Notes: generated from the letters alone by a model not told the origin. A stretch of 64,000 nt of DNA from Amoebidium appalachense (GCA_963693365.1 CAVNZM010000010.1:2728001-2792000); one strand, 5' to 3'. Shown: positions 1 to 12,403, numbered from the stretch's first letter. Numbers and translations are program-made.

Positions 1-43
1 CGTGTCTGTGTGTGCGTGTGCGTGTGTGTGCCTGTGCGCCCAC

Positions 44-274
44 CTTGTTCTTGTAGTGGTTGCCCAGCAGCCTCTCCAGGGCCTTTAGTTCAGCCTCTGC
101 CTGTGCCACCAGCCTGACTGCGTCCTGGCCCTGTGTGTCACTTGCAAGGGCCCTGTAAGCCTCGGGCAGTCTCTGCTGCACGTGCTGGCCCAGGTCACGG
201 TTGCGCCGCGCTGCGTCCACGGGCCAGCGCTCAGCAACCTGCAGCAGCTGCCGGTACAGCCCAACCCCACTCAT
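44..274 (-). CDS. UQCC2: UQCC2-like mitochondrial complex III assembly factor, first exon (partial)
   Basis: The exon starts at ATG 274-272 and runs 77 codons to an AAG|GTGGGC donor at 44/43; the rest lies beyond the window edge. The protein opens MSGVGLYRQLLQVAERWPVD, followed by RRNRDLGQHVQQRLPEAYR and a later GNHYKNK. This order (YR-x-F/L-L near the N-terminus, WPVD, RDLG, then a YYKHK-like segment) is the pattern of UQCC2/MNF1, a small mitochondrial matrix protein that works with UQCC1 in cytochrome b biogenesis and ubiquinol-cytochrome c reductase assembly. A mitochondrial role is family knowledge; I see no separate cleavable presequence. The bases beyond the donor are GT-rich on the sense strand, like other introns here. 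Alternative: another short LYR-like mitochondrial protein, which fits the WPVD/RDLG motifs less well. Confidence 0.8.
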
Positions 275-881
275 GCTGTCACGAACCCGCTAGAAAAACG
301 CCCGTACCAGTGCGGTAATGTTTTTGCTTGCCTGTGAGCTCCGCCTACTAAACACTCAAGAGCTCTTGTGCTTTTTTCAGGCGCTGGCAGTGCATGACGG
401 ATGCATGGCACCTCGGTCATGTCGCATATGTGCCAGTAGCGAAGACTGCTAGTATCGAGTGGGTGCGCAGTGGGCCAATGGCAGGGTGCGCGGGCCAATG
501 CATTAGCGGTCCGGTCTGGACCGCCGGACCGCGGTCCGGACCTTCGCACCGGACCGGACCGTCTCAAGGCCTGCAGACCGGTTTGACCCCGGAGTAACCG
601 GCTATGACCGTCATCGACATATCGTATATCTCTCTTTTTTGGTTGGGGGAAGACGGAGAGGAGTGTGATGCCATCAATATGACTTTGCACATACACTGCA
701 TGCCACCCTGCGCATGTCCATGTCACTCTTCATTTTGCTACATGTGTGTATACACAAGGCACTGTGGCACCATCGGCTGCTTTCAGCTTCTTGTTTTGCG
801 CGTACACAATGTGGTATCGACTGTAAAGTAAGTATTTACGTGCTCTCTGAGACTCGGTTAATTCGAAGCACACAGATATGT
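275..881. other. Intergenic stretch upstream of the UQCC2-like gene with GGACCG cluster
   Basis: No supported gene. Positions about 511-577 hold a dense cluster of GGACCG/CGGTCC words in both orientations. A related cluster lies at 2356-2420. The region is the presumptive 5' flank of the UQCC2-like gene on the minus strand. Confidence 0.4.
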
Positions 882-882
882 T

Positions 883-960
<78 letters not shown>

Positions 961-1081
961 CGTGCGTGCGTGCGTGCGTGCGTGCGTACGTGTGTGCGTG
1001 CGTATGTGCGCGCGCGTGTGTGTGTGTGTGTGTGTGTGTGCACGTGTGTGTGTGTATGTGTATGTGTGTGTGTGTGTGTGA

Positions 1082-1150
<69 letters not shown>

Positions 1151-1200
1151 GTTGTTTTTTTTTTTTGGGGGGGGGGGGGGGGGGGAGGGGGGGGGGGGGA
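882..1200. repeat. (GT)n microsatellite followed by poly-T and poly-G
   Basis: About 270 nt of almost pure GT, with GC-interrupted parts around 955-1015, then T12 and a long G-rich run. The apparent open frames over it are Cys-Val or Thr-His repeats without coding value. Confidence 0.95.
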
Positions 1201-1330
1201 GGAGGGGGGGCCGGGGGCCGGGGGCCGGGGACACAACTTCTTACTTTGCAAAGACACAGTGTACATGTGGAATATCGACTGCAACTATTTACATGCTCAC
1301 TCAGTGACTTCGAAGCACACATATGATGGT

Positions 1331-1343
1331 GTGTGTGTGTGTG

Positions 1344-1426
<83 letters not shown>

Positions 1427-1680
1427 TACGTACATGTGTGTGTGTGTGTGTGTGTGTGTGGGCGTGTGTACACATGTACATGTGTGAGCGTATCAGTGTG
1501 CAGTGTACGTGTGTGTGTGTGCACGTGTGTTTGTTTGTGTGTGTTTTGGAGAAAGGGGGGGGCACAGAAGCACAAACACATTCACCATAAGCATGAGTGT
1601 GTTGAGTGTGTGTGTGTGTCGGGGCCCGCGCCGGGGAGGACTCCCGCGCTGAGGGGCCCCGGGGGGGGGGGGGGGGGGGC

Positions 1681-1729
<49 letters not shown>
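1331..1729. repeat. (GT)n microsatellite and poly-G tract
   Basis: GT array at 1331-1466, more GT-rich sequence to about 1545, then an almost pure G tract at about 1662-1729. Between them is a short unique segment without recognisable coding content. Confidence 0.9.
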
Positions 1730-1730
<1 letters not shown>

Positions 1731-2049
1731 ATATTATACCGGATATCTAGTATGGATGTACACAGGTTGAGATATACGCACACGTGTACATGTATATATA
1801 CCACTGTGTTTGATCTTAGGTAGGCCAGTATGCATGTCTCCCCCCAGTCTTGTGCGCATGAGCAAGAAGTTAAACATATGTGCACGTGCAGCTTGCAGAA
1901 TTATTCATGGGAAAACAGATATAATAGTCACATGGGACCGACACGTAGTAGAGGAACCATGAGCGTTAAGTTATAGTTTTATCATGGGAAAATATGCAAG
2001 TAGCCGTGAGGTATGACTGTGGAATGCATCGATAGTCAAGTACTGTCAT

Positions 2050-2215
2050 CCGATTGGCTCACTAAGTTTATTGGAACCGTGATAGCCATGGGACAGAACC
2101 GTGAACCGTATGTGATTGGCTCGTAGCCAAAAAGCACATACCGATGCGCATGTCTGAGCCGCTGTGCGAGCTCCGATATAAGGGCATGTCGGGGGCTTCA
2201 GAGCTCACTCAGTGT
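2050..2215 (+). promoter_or_regulatory. Candidate promoter: two CCAAT-type boxes and a TATA-like element
   Basis: GATTGGCTC occurs twice (about 2051 and 2113) followed by GATATAAGGGC near 2174 and GC-balanced sequence. The spacing suits a pol II promoter reading to the right. No convincing coding exon follows directly, so it may belong to a solo LTR or another dead element rather than to a host gene. Confidence 0.35.
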
Positions 2216-3572
2216 GCTCGGCTTACTAGGTGTAAGTAGGACTAGCACGTAACTAAGCAAAGCGTGGTCTAGTCAACCCCGTTCATTTATAAACATATTG
2301 TTTGTCACAGACACACGATCATATTATACAACAGGAGGACTCCGAGCCAGGACGGCTGCTCAGACTGGACCGGACCAAACCGAGGTCCGAGAGGGTCAGA
2401 CTGGACCGAACCGGACCGTGAGGGGGTGTCTACAATTGGCGCGGGCGACGCGGCGCCAAAAAGAGACGCAGCGAGATGTACTTTCGAAGGCTGCCAGGTA
2501 CCGGTTGGGCTGGTTAGGTTCTGCCAGTGTAGTGTGAAAACGAGAGGTGTTGTAGGCAAGAATAGGCAAGGGCTAAGCGTAGACATAGATGAAAACACCT
2601 TTTCTGCGTGGAAAACTCATCTGTTGTGCTTGCGAACTTTGGTTATTCACTGTAGTAGAAACACGTATTAAATCTCGGGATCCCACCCAACCTGCATCTG
2701 AGGACACAAGCACATGTGCAGGCACCCACCAATCTTCTTAGCAAGAAGGTTCAGCTAGGGCGAAAGAGTGGACGATAGAACTCTTCATCCCATCTTCAAA
2801 ACACGTGAGCGCCCTTGTTGCGCCTTGCAACAAAAAGATGGCCAATCAAAGCTCCAATGACGGTAGGCGTACACGGAATTTGAGCCCGTCCAGCAGATCC
2901 AAATTTAGATCTGGTGGCTAGATCTTTAGCTACTTTCAAAACAAACGCCCATCTTTTTATTATTTAGGAAGTGTGTTTTCCTAAAGAAGCAGAAACCCGT
3001 AACTCATTTGTAGTTTAAGTAACTGCCCTTCTGCATATGAAAGATCCCTCACAGATTTTTCACAAATTCCCAGCACTTCTGTGCTTCGCTAGACAAGCTG
3101 TCCTCGGATTTGTCAACGCTTTTACACCCAGAGAAAACACGATGGCGATCAAGAAGTCCAGACTTAATGGCTGAGCACGTCTACCTCCACAGACACGCCA
3201 ATGTTTCAGAACATCTACCCCAGCCTCGACGAACCACACTATCCAGATCTGGAGCAGTACCTTGTGGAGCACCATGCTGAAGGTAGCAACCACAAACTTG
3301 GGTAGCCTAGCGGCTGATGGGCATGTGATAGTATGTTTGACAGGTATTCTGTTTCCTAGATCTGGATGGTGATGCACGTAGAAAAATGCCAGCAATTACT
3401 TGAGATGCGTGTGTTGGATAGGAAACAAACCCACAGATATTGCTGTTTCCATTGGGCTGAGACATCACTGCATCTTGGGCTGACATGTGCAAATTGAGAG
3501 CACTTTTGGGGTGTCTCTATACCACGTGTGCTCACTGACTGTTTCCTGAGCAGCAACACCGCATCACGTGTC
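2216..3572. other. Region without recognised gene
   Basis: Contains the second GGACCG cluster (2356-2420) and, just after it, TTGGCGCG with a nearby GGCGCC. Short open frames here lack codon bias and conserved motifs. The 13-mer TAGTCAACCCCGT at 2270-2282 recurs at 31051-31063. I see no RNA gene. Confidence 0.4.
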
Positions 3573-3607
3573 ATGGGGGACAACCAGCACGGACGGCCTG
3601 CTTGCAG
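3573..3607 (+). CDS. Possible first coding exon upstream of the SH2 gene
   Basis: ATG at 3573 opens MGDNQHGRPAC and reaches a good AG|GTGGGT donor at 3607/3608. Its phase (two bases of a codon) does not join directly to the exon at 4591, so a small intermediate exon would be needed. Offered only as the best nearby start. Confidence 0.2.
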
Positions 3608-3860
3608 GTGGGTGGTGCTTTTGCTTGGCTGCTCATGTTTTCTGGACTGGAATGCACGCAAGGCTCACGACGGTACCTGTCACTGTACTGTGACCACACA
3701 AGAATATGCAGAACTACATACACCACCTGCAAGTGTTATACTTCTGGCTTGCACTGACTGTACGTGCCATACTCAACTGCACTTGCTTCCAGAAGTCAAG
3801 GGTACTCACTACTGATGCCCCCGGCCCCTCCCCCTTCCCAGGAGGTCACACAGTTCCACA

Positions 3861-3930
3861 CACACACATGCACACACACACACACGTGTGTGTGCACTCG
3901 CACACACACATACGCTACGCGCACGTACAC

Positions 3931-3980
<50 letters not shown>

Positions 3981-4200
3981 GCACGGACACACACATACAC
4001 ACACGCACACGCACACACCACGCACGCGTACACACACTCGCACACACACACATGCGCATATGTATGCGCGAGCGCACACATGCGTGTGCGCGCGCACACA
4101 CACACACGCACGCACATGCGCATGCGCACACATGCAAACAGACCATCATGCTCTAGACCCCTCCCCCCCCCCCCCCAAAAAAAAAAAAAAACAAAAAGAA
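3861..4200. repeat. (CA)n microsatellite with poly-C/poly-A tail
   Basis: Interrupted CA arrays from 3861 to about 4130, then a C run and an A run near 4163-4200. It lies between the possible first exon and the SH2 exons, probably in an intron or 5' flank. A further C tract is at about 4333-4380. Confidence 0.9.
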
Positions 4201-4349
4201 AAATAAAATGAAAAAAGAACATCCACACACACCACACACACAACCATCAATTACTATCACATGCTGGCGTGCTACCCCAAAACAATAATAGAAAAATATA
4301 TGTGACAAGGTCTTCTTTCAGTGCGATGTCGCTGAGTGCCATCTCCCCT

Positions 4350-4381
<32 letters not shown>

Positions 4382-4590
4382 TCCCTCCCTCCCCTCGCGG
4401 GGGCTGTACTCTTGATGCAAACTCCGTTTGTGTGCCAAAGACTTCTTTCAAAGCCTTCTTTCTGCAAAGTCTGCATTGTGTTGTCCGTTGTAAAAGTGCA
4501 CTACATACTCTCTATAAACCCAACACCCCCTCTCTCTCTCCTCGCCTTCCCCCACTCCCTCCTCACACTTTCCCATTCCCAACACAACAG

Positions 4591-6129
4591 AGCACTCAGG
4601 CACGCTAGAGGTGCCCACGAGTGGGCCTGTGCACAGCAAGCACACGAAGCAGGGGTCAGTGGCCAGCGAGCCTGGTGTCAGCTCACCAGGCCAGCCGGTC
4701 AGGCGCATAGTGTCGTGGGCACCAGCAAACTTCCCCCAGGTCGACGAAGACACCGTGGCCCCCTTCCCGCCCGTGCTGTCCGGCCAGCAGCCCCCTGCCA
4801 TGCGAAAGAGGGGGGTGTCGGTGGGCACCCAGTCGGCACGGTCACGGGGGGACTCGGTCAGCAGCAGGGTGCTGGGCTCAAAGCTCACGGCATCCCTGGG
4901 TGATGGCTCCACTATTGCTGATGCCCCAGAGCCCTGGCCCGCTGCACGGTATGTGCAATCTGCTTATAAACAAACCACGTGTATTCCTCTGTTAGGTGCT
5001 CCATTCGCACCTAAATGAACTGCGTAAAGCACCACTACATATTCCTATGTATTCCTATGATGGGCACGGAGAGAGTGTCGTACGGTGACCCTAGTTTTGT
5101 CTGACTCAGACAGATGGCAGTGGGGTGTTTTGGTTACCGAAGACTACACAGTCTAACAGCACATTGCGTCGCAGGTTCTTCTATCCCGAATGCAGCCGGG
5201 AGGCAGCCGATGAGATGCTTATCGGGCAGGACGTGGGCACGTTTATGCTGCGCCACTCATCCAGCACAGGCCACGTGTCCCTGTCCATCAGGTACGTGCA
5301 CACACTTGCACAGCACATCACTGCCAGTGCTCGTGTTCCTACTGCTGTACGGTGGCTTGCGAGTGTGCTTGGCGGGTTGGTGGGTGGTTGCTAAGCACGA
5401 ATGGTTGTGGGCGCAGGATGCCGCGGTACGTCAAGCACTATCTGCTGGTGGGCAAGCTGGACCGGCTGCACCTGGCCGGCAAGCAGGAGTGCTTCAGCTC
5501 CATCACCGACCTGGTCGACTTCTACTTTGCCCATCCCATATCCGGGTACATGCCTGAACGCTGTCTGCGTCGTGTTTATAGGAAAAGAGGCGTGTGGGAA
5601 CACCTCAACCAGGCACTAATACTCATCTATCCCTTTTGCAGGAACGGCATGAAGCTGCAATGCCCCATGAACTACACTGTGCGAGGTATGAATCCCCCCC
5701 CCCCTCCCTCCCCCCCCCCCCCTTGGGGAAAAAGAAAAAAAAAACCCCCCATCTTTGCACCAGGTCTAATTCATTTCTGCACCGTTTGAAAATGTATTTA
5801 ACGAGTATGGATACTCGGAGTGCATGTAGCCTGTGCCCTGCAGGACAGTCATATATTGCTGGGTGCTGTTGGATGATTTACAATGAGAAGCATCGTGTTT
5901 ATATGTATACGATTTTTTCGTGCGCGCGCACGTGTTGTGTGTGGTTGTTGTGTGTATGTGACCAAGTGTGTTTTGTGTGTGTGCGTGCGTGTGTATGTGT
6001 CTGTGTCTGTGTGTGTGTGGGTGGGGGGGGGGGGGGGGGGGGGGTTGCATTTCCTTCTCGCCTACGCTCGGCACCATGCTCTTCAACGGTTGCACATGGT
6101 TGTATCTCCCTTTGCGTATCATCCCCCCC

Positions 6130-6160
<31 letters not shown>

Positions 6161-6556
6161 AAAAAAAAAAAAGAAAAAACATACAGTACGCACGCACGCA
6201 CACACGCATGGGCGCGCGTGTGCACGCCAAACATCGTCCATACACACCCACAAAGCAGTGCTTCCCATTATGCCTCCAAATATATTATTCCATGGGTATC
6301 GAGGTCAAACAATATTGTGTTTGTGGTAGGCGGAATATGTGCAGATGGTGTGCCAACACTGGTTTTGAAATTTGTCGTGAACTCTCTCGTGTAGCCACAA
6401 CTGGATGGATGCTGTTGTAATTTATTTACGCATGGTTGTGGTGCAGACGTGGAGGCCAAGCCGCCTCCGCTCAAGAAGCAGCAGTGGGGCAAGAACATGA
6501 AATGCCCCGGCCGGGGCCTCGAGAACTACTACTTCCTGGGCAGGCACAGCGACTGA
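4591..6556 (+). CDS. SH2-domain protein (five exons recognised, 5' end incomplete)
   Basis: Exons read as 4591-4948, 5175-5291, 5417-5545, 5642-5685 and 6447-6556 (TGA), all with matching phases. The first encodes a Ser/Pro-rich linker ending EPWPAAR. The SH2 domain follows: RFFYPECSREAADEML, the phosphotyrosine-binding strand GTFMLRHSSS (Arg in the FLVR position), VKHYLLVG, then FSSITDLVDFYFAHP and L.CP near its end. The C-terminus is short and basic, ending ENYYFLGRHSD with two adjacent Tyr that could be phosphorylated. SH2 domains bind phosphotyrosine peptides, so this is probably a cytosolic adaptor of tyrosine-kinase signalling; no kinase or phosphatase domain is visible. Introns carry (GT)n, poly-G and poly-C. 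Upstream exons are not certain. Confidence 0.8.
5950..6175. repeat. GT-rich, poly-G and C/A homopolymers in the last SH2-gene intron
   Basis: GT-rich 5950-6020, G run 6021-6044, C run 6122-6150 and A run 6151-6178. All fall inside the intron before the last SH2 exon. Confidence 0.9.
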
Positions 6557-6770
6557 AAGGCAACTGTGTCAGCCCATTCCTGTCTGCAGCACATAGACAC
6601 GTACACCGTTGCGAATGATATGTATGAACTATAGGGGGTGACTGAAGTTTAGATCATGGGTACTTCGAAAATAGGTTGTACTTATCTTAATTTTCGGAGA
6701 CCATAGGAGGCGGCATGCAACATTCTTGAAATATCCCGTCAGTTGGGGGAGGGGGGTAGAGGGAGAGGAA

Positions 6771-6802
<32 letters not shown>

Positions 6803-8008
6803 CTTAAAAATCCACCACTTCGTTAGTAAGGTCTTTCATCTTAATTCTTCGAAAAAAATGTTCTATTTATCTTAGCTTTGTCATCTCAACTTCGGTCACC
6901 CATACAGGCCCATAGGCTACATACATAGTTGCTGCCACACTGAATGCCGTGACTGTGAGGAGCGTACAATTTCCACCCACCAGTGTAGTGATGCCTTTTC
7001 GTCTAGCAAATTGTTGACGACTACTAAGCCTGTGAAAGGCATAATTACATCATGTTCGAATGTGCAGGCCTGCTGTTACTATGTAGTTGGAAGGTCTGAT
7101 GTTGCGAATGCTTTTTTGTTGTTGCTGCACACATCCACACGGGCACCAATGGCATGGCATATCGGTATGCAGAGACTTTGTGGTGGTATTACAGTCTGAG
7201 ATTCAGACAGCTGTAGCTGATCCATGTAATAGCAACACGTGCATGTGCACTATTCAAGTTACCAACATCAATACCATTTGAGCATGGGATATTTACCAGA
7301 CGTCTAGCCTAATGCTGAGCGCTATCACTGTGTGGCCATGGTCATGGAGAGATACATTTAGGTACGGAACGAGTGCACTCGAGGCTCCCCCCTCCCCAAC
7401 CACCACCAGCACCACCACCACAGACACACACATGCACACCACCATGCATATGGCCACCATGGCCGTGGACCACCCATATACTACAATGGCTAGGGCCACT
7501 AGCTATAGCTTCGGGCACTACGTCCACCACCACCGCCACCACAGCCAAAATAACAATTATTAAACAAGTTTGTGAAGGAAGTGTATCAGTGTCTTCGTTG
7601 TGCATCTTCTGAATACTCCCTGTTGGCCTACGTCTCTCATGATATAATAAGGACAATACAGTACAGAATCTTTGTCAGGGCCTGCTTTTTTAGAAGCGGG
7701 CGGGGCGGTAGCTGAGGTCTTAATCGCGGATTTACCGATATGGTGGTAGGCTGTGATTGGCTGATTGTGCACCACTTGGAAACCCCCGAAACCTCCTCCT
7801 CCTTACGGACACACAAACCCAAGGGCCGGCCAACAAGACGCCTTGCACTCGGTGCCACTGATTTTCACACACCTGTGAACGTGGACAACGGATTTGGGCT
7901 TTCAATTTAACCACTACAATACATGCTGTTCAAGCAGTTGAGCCTGCCGCCCTGTCAGTGTCATCCAAGTTGTTGGGTAATAAATTATTTTGGAATTCGA
8001 ATTTCTGA
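6557..8008. other. 3' flank of the SH2 gene; no gene recognised
   Basis: Lower GC than the exons. A G tract occupies about 6771-6802 and a CCA/CAC-rich patch 7385-7450. No conserved coding exon is seen on either strand. The stretch from about 7920 reads as a plausible continuation of the LINE endonuclease frame, broken by a TGA at 8006. Confidence 0.4.
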
Positions 8009-10940
8009 CAGTCGGACTTTGATTTCTCGGTTTCTATAGAGTTTCTTTCTAATGTTTTTACTTTTGTATATTACCCACCATCTATGTCGGTTGTCGAATT
8101 GACTCACGAGTTGTCACAGTTACCAATGTCCACTGTTATTTTAGGTGATTTTAACACGCGACTCCACCACACAGACACACTGCAAGTGAGTGTCGGGTAC
8201 CCATCTAAGCCCCCGGAGCGTGCTATCCCTTTAGCAAGGTATGTCCAAAGTCACACTTTGCGGTTCCCTCAAATATCCCATGCCCACAACACCGACTGGG
8301 GAGTGGCCTTTTGGCCATCAACCATGTCAAAACTCTCTCTCCCTCCTAACCTCTCTAGGTCATCTGACCACTCTCCTATCCTTTTCCTACCTAAGATCTC
8401 CCTTGATCTGCTCCCCCCTCCCCCTCCCACCTTTCGCCTCCGTCTATCCCAGCTTAAGTCACAGTGGGGTAGAGTTGATGTATGTGTATGCTATGCTACG
8501 AAACACCCTATATATATGCGCCTATTAGAATCTGCACAAGCCAGGCCAGATTCACATCTCGTACTAGATACATGCACTAACTTTATTGTTGATGATTTGA
8601 TAGATCTCGGTGATTATGCTGGCGGTGGTAGGAAGGAATATCCCGATGCTCTCTTGTTACCAAACACCACTCCCGCTAGACTAGGTGAACCCCTGTCTCA
8701 AAAGGAAAGCTTGCGCCGGCTTGCTAGTATGAATCGATTTGGCCCCCCTGCTCGTATTATTGGTGATACCACTGGAGACCCCCTCATAGACTCTGATAAG
8801 TATTTCTCGGAACTGTTTAAAGATAGGACCCCCGCTCAGAAACCTATTGTGTGGCCTGTAGACCCATCTATCCCCATAGAATCGATCCTCCCCTTTTTCA
8901 GTCCCGATGCCATATGGTCTGTGATATCTAGTTATAGCTCTAGTAAGTCTTGTGGACCTGATGGACTCCCTGCTGGGTTTCTTAAAATCCTTGTTCCCTC
9001 CTACCCACAAAAGGAAAGTGATCGTGCAATTAAACCTGATCTTACTATCATGTTAAGCTCTCTCTTTTCTTGGTGTGTTAAATGTGGACATGTCCCGTCA
9101 TCTTGGTTAGATACCTTAGTGATCCCCATAGTTAAGAAGGACTCTGAGGGCCCCATATCATCCTTTCGCCCCATTACACTAACCCAGGTTGTTCGTAGAT
9201 TCTTTGAAGCTTGCTTACTTAGGTTATTTGCACATCACCCTAGGTTTCAATCTATTCTTCACATACACCCATGCCAATCCGCTTTTCGTAAAAACAATTC
9301 ATGTTATGTTCAAATAATGGCACTGCACGATTCTATGCAAGTTGGTGCACAATATGTTGGCTTTATTGATTGGAAAACTGCTTACGATTCTGTCTCCCCT
9401 GGTCTCCTATGGGAAAAGCTTGCTGCACGGGGTGTACCACACTGCATTGGTGTTCTGTTAGAAGCACTCTTGTCTCAAACCTATGGTAGAGCTGTGGTTA
9501 ATGGGCATCTTTCATATGGTTTTGCTCGTACTAGAGGTCTCTTGCAGGGTTCATTGCTTAGCCCCTTTTTGTTTAACCTATTTATAGATGATTTGGCTGT
9601 CAAGATTTACGCCGAAAACGATGACCCTATTAATAACTTTCCGCCTGCACTTCTCTATGCTGATGATCTGTCCCTCCTTGCCCGTACCCCTAGACGCCTG
9701 CAAAGATTGTTCGATGTAGTGTCAGAGTGGTGCAAGGCAAACCTTATGATCCTTAACATAGACAAATGTGGTGTTCTTGTACCTGATATAGCTAACAATT
9801 TACACACATTTACATTATCATCTAAACCTGTACCTATAGTTCCAGAATACAAATATCTTGGTGTTCCGGTTGATTCTGTTGGTGTTATGTTTCCCCATAT
9901 GGTCGAAAAGAGGGTAGAGTTGGCTCGTAAGCGGTTAGCTTTCTTCTCGGCTAATATTTTTAAAGACACACCCCTCCATCCTTCTATTAGACTTACATTT
10001 ATTCGCACTTTTGTCTTCCCGGCATGTGAATATGGTTTACCCCCTTCTCGCCGCTTGGATCAAGAAAGAGAGAACTAGAGCGCTTAAACCCTTGGCAAAT
10101 TTCCTTGAAGCAGAAGTTGCCTCCTTTCTATCTAACAACTGTTGTAAACCTGGGCCTGTAACGCTCTCGATATATGGTCTGGTCCCAATAGCTGCTAGAG
10201 TATCCTATCTCGCGCTGAAATTCAATAAGCACATAAGCCGCTTAAAGAAGTATTTGCCCTCCCACCCTCTCTTCTCTATCCGACCTGTCCCCTCCTCACC
10301 TCTCCCCTCTTTCCTCCCCTCTCTCTCCCCTTCTCCCCTGGGCACAAATACAAATAAACCCCGCAATAGTGTGTGTGTGACTTTGGACTGCCACTTACTT
10401 ATTAAACATGTACACAATCACAAGATAATCACGCAATATAACAAATGGAAAAAGATACCACACGACACTAGACCCGATGAAAGCATACACCTTGAAAAAC
10501 TAAGCCTTATGTCTCGTTTTATATATACTGACCGCCTCAACCATATTGCCAAATATGGCACTCGCAAGTGTATAACACCTAAATACATATTACCTTCCTG
10601 TAGAACTGGTCTTTCTCTAGCTGATGGTATTATTGATCAATTACCACGCTTTTACTGTACACGTGCTATACAGTGGAGATCTAATAAGTATAAGGTGGCA
10701 TCATTTGCATGCCCAAACAACACACACACACACCAGTTTAACCGGTCATGTATCGCCAAATGTAGTTTGATAGACCACATAATACCGCAACACACACACG
10801 TCACATTCACAACAGACACCCAGAAAGATAGCCTACCTGTAAATTACAACATCCTTGATTTTATACTAAACACGCGTAACTACGACCTGTTTATTAGATG
10901 TATTGATTGGCTTGAGAAACACATCACTACAAAATTATAG
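8009..10940 (+). mobile_element. Non-LTR (LINE-like) retrotransposon, endonuclease remnant plus reverse transcriptase, frameshifted
   Basis: The main frame (ATG at 8084, open from 8009) begins inside an apurinic-type endonuclease: VYYPP, ILGDFNTR and RSSDHSPI are its C-terminal motifs; the N-terminal part is missing or behind an in-frame TGA at 8006. Reverse transcriptase motifs follow in order: SCGPDGLPAGFLK, SSFRPITLTQVV, FIDWKTAYDSVS, GLLQGSLLSPFLFNLFIDDL, the catalytic LLYADDLSLLA, and YKYLGVPV. The frame ends at a TAG near 10078, but the downstream frame continues the same protein (PLLAAWIKKERTRAL onward) to 10940, so one frameshift sits in the CCCCC run at about 10038-10043. Codons are AT-richer than host exons. 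It would copy RNA into DNA at a nicked target; this copy is dead. A poly-A tract at 11030-11065 may be its tail. Confidence 0.85.
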
Positions 10941-10941
10941 C

Positions 10942-10960
10942 GCACGCGCACACACACACA

Positions 10961-10993
<33 letters not shown>

Positions 10994-11025
10994 CCAGCTG
11001 ATACCGAGTGTCCCGAGGGGAGCCC

Positions 11026-11066
<41 letters not shown>
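10942..11066. repeat. (CA)n and poly-A tract after the LINE-like element
   Basis: CA array 10944-10992, a 40-nt spacer, then about 36 A residues. The A run could be the 3' tail of the preceding element; the CA array between them argues for later slippage or a separate origin. Confidence 0.85.
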
Positions 11067-11597
11067 GGGGAACCCCAACTAATTGATTTCTCCTTGTAGT
11101 CTTTATGGTGTCTCGTAGAGAAAGTAAACCCTGATATATAGTCACCACCCGACATCTATGTACGTGATCATGATATACCGCTGAGGGGATATTCCGAGCA
11201 AAACCCCCCCCCCCATACCTGAGACTGGTTCTCTTTGCCTCGAGTAAACAGCGTAAACCCCACTTTGATTTGAGTCTAGGCTAAGAGAAAAAAGCAAGCC
11301 CCATGCAAGCCCCCCCGTTACGGAGTATCACGGCGTTCCAGTACATAGGCCAGCGGATCTGCCTGCCGTATACGTAAGTGCCAGAAAAAAGGGAGAGAGA
11401 GCAAAAAAAGGAACAGCGCCGAGCCCTGACTAAATAGCTTTCACACTGAATCCCACAGGGTGTTTGTTAACGTAGAGGGCAGGGCTAGCAGGCGCTCAGC
11501 AATAGGCAGCGCCTTTAGCTGCGTGTTAAAGAGGGTAGCACCACAGGCACAGTCTCACAAACTGGGCACCAGGGCAGACTGGCCCACACGCACACAC
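11067..11597. other. Region without recognised gene
   Basis: Mixed sequence with one C run near 11208. The open frames on both strands are short. It may hold 5' sequence of the PLD gene or 3' sequence of the minus-strand candidate exon at 11598-11775. Confidence 0.3.
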
Positions 11598-11775
11598 CGG
11601 ATCTGGTGCAGAGGCAGGCAGACTGGCGTGGTGGGGGGAGTCCGGGCGCGACGACACTGAGGGTGCGCCGTTGCTGAGCTCGTGGTCGGCCAGCAGCAGC
11701 TCGCTGCCGGATATGGACGACCGCCACGGCGCAATACCCCTCCAGGTCTCCCCCAGGGTGCGTGCGCCGCGGTGC
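11598..11775 (-). CDS. Candidate coding exon of unrecognised gene
   Basis: On the minus strand an acceptor ACACACAG|GC (first base 11775) opens a frame with host-like codons, including WRGIAPWRSSISGSELLLAD and HELSNGAPSVSSRPDSP, reaching a CCG|GTGTGTG donor at 11598/11597. Ser/Pro-rich and without a family I recognise. If translation reads through instead of splicing, it stops at TAA about 11526. It would be antisense to the 5' part of the PLD locus. Confidence 0.3.
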
Positions 11776-12001
11776 CTGTGTGTGCCTGTGCGTAGGCTGT
11801 GCGTGCATATGCGTGCCTGTGTCTGGCTGTTTCTGGCTGTGTATGCCTGTGTGTGGTTGTGTGGCCCTGTGAGTGCCTTTGTGTGTATGCATGGGGCCAT
11901 GTGTGTCTAAGCGTCCTCTGCAAGGGCCTGTGTGTGCCAGCAGTCAGTGCGTTGGTGGCCTTGGCACGAAATGGCTGGCACTGATTGGCTGGTAGGTGCA
12001 G

Positions 12002-12319
12002 AGTCCAGTGGAAGGGCCAGGCAAGGCCAAGGACCCCACGGCACAAGCGGAGGAGGAGGCGCGCCAGTGTGAGGAGTATAAGCGTGCACTCTATGGCAAC
12101 TATGTGCGTAACAGACGGGCTGGGGTTATCTCATAGGGGTATAGGGGTTTCAGGATCTGCTTGGTGTTCTGGATGCTAGCCACTTACTAGTGCGCCGTTC
12201 ATATTCAGTGAGAGGAAGCATTACACACACACCCGCACTCATCAGTGAACTTGCAGGCAGACACACCCACCCACCACAAACAGACACACACACACACACC
12301 CAGGCGCGTGTGCGCGCAG

Positions 12320-12403
<84 letters not shown>

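Noticed and set aside
878-1330. Long open frames of Cys-Val or Thr-His repeats over GT/CA arrays (also near 12.3, 19, 46.5 and 54 kb)
   Set aside because: Dinucleotide arrays are open in all frames on both strands; they have no conserved motif or codon bias and fall in introns or intergenic DNA.
2436-2460. Retroviral-type primer-binding site after a putative LTR
   Set aside because: TTGGCGCG resembles one, but no gag/pol, second LTR or purine tract is found nearby; too short to call.
7340-7660. His/Thr- or Pro-rich open frames
   Set aside because: Produced by CCA/CAC-rich low-complexity sequence; no homologous motif or splice context.
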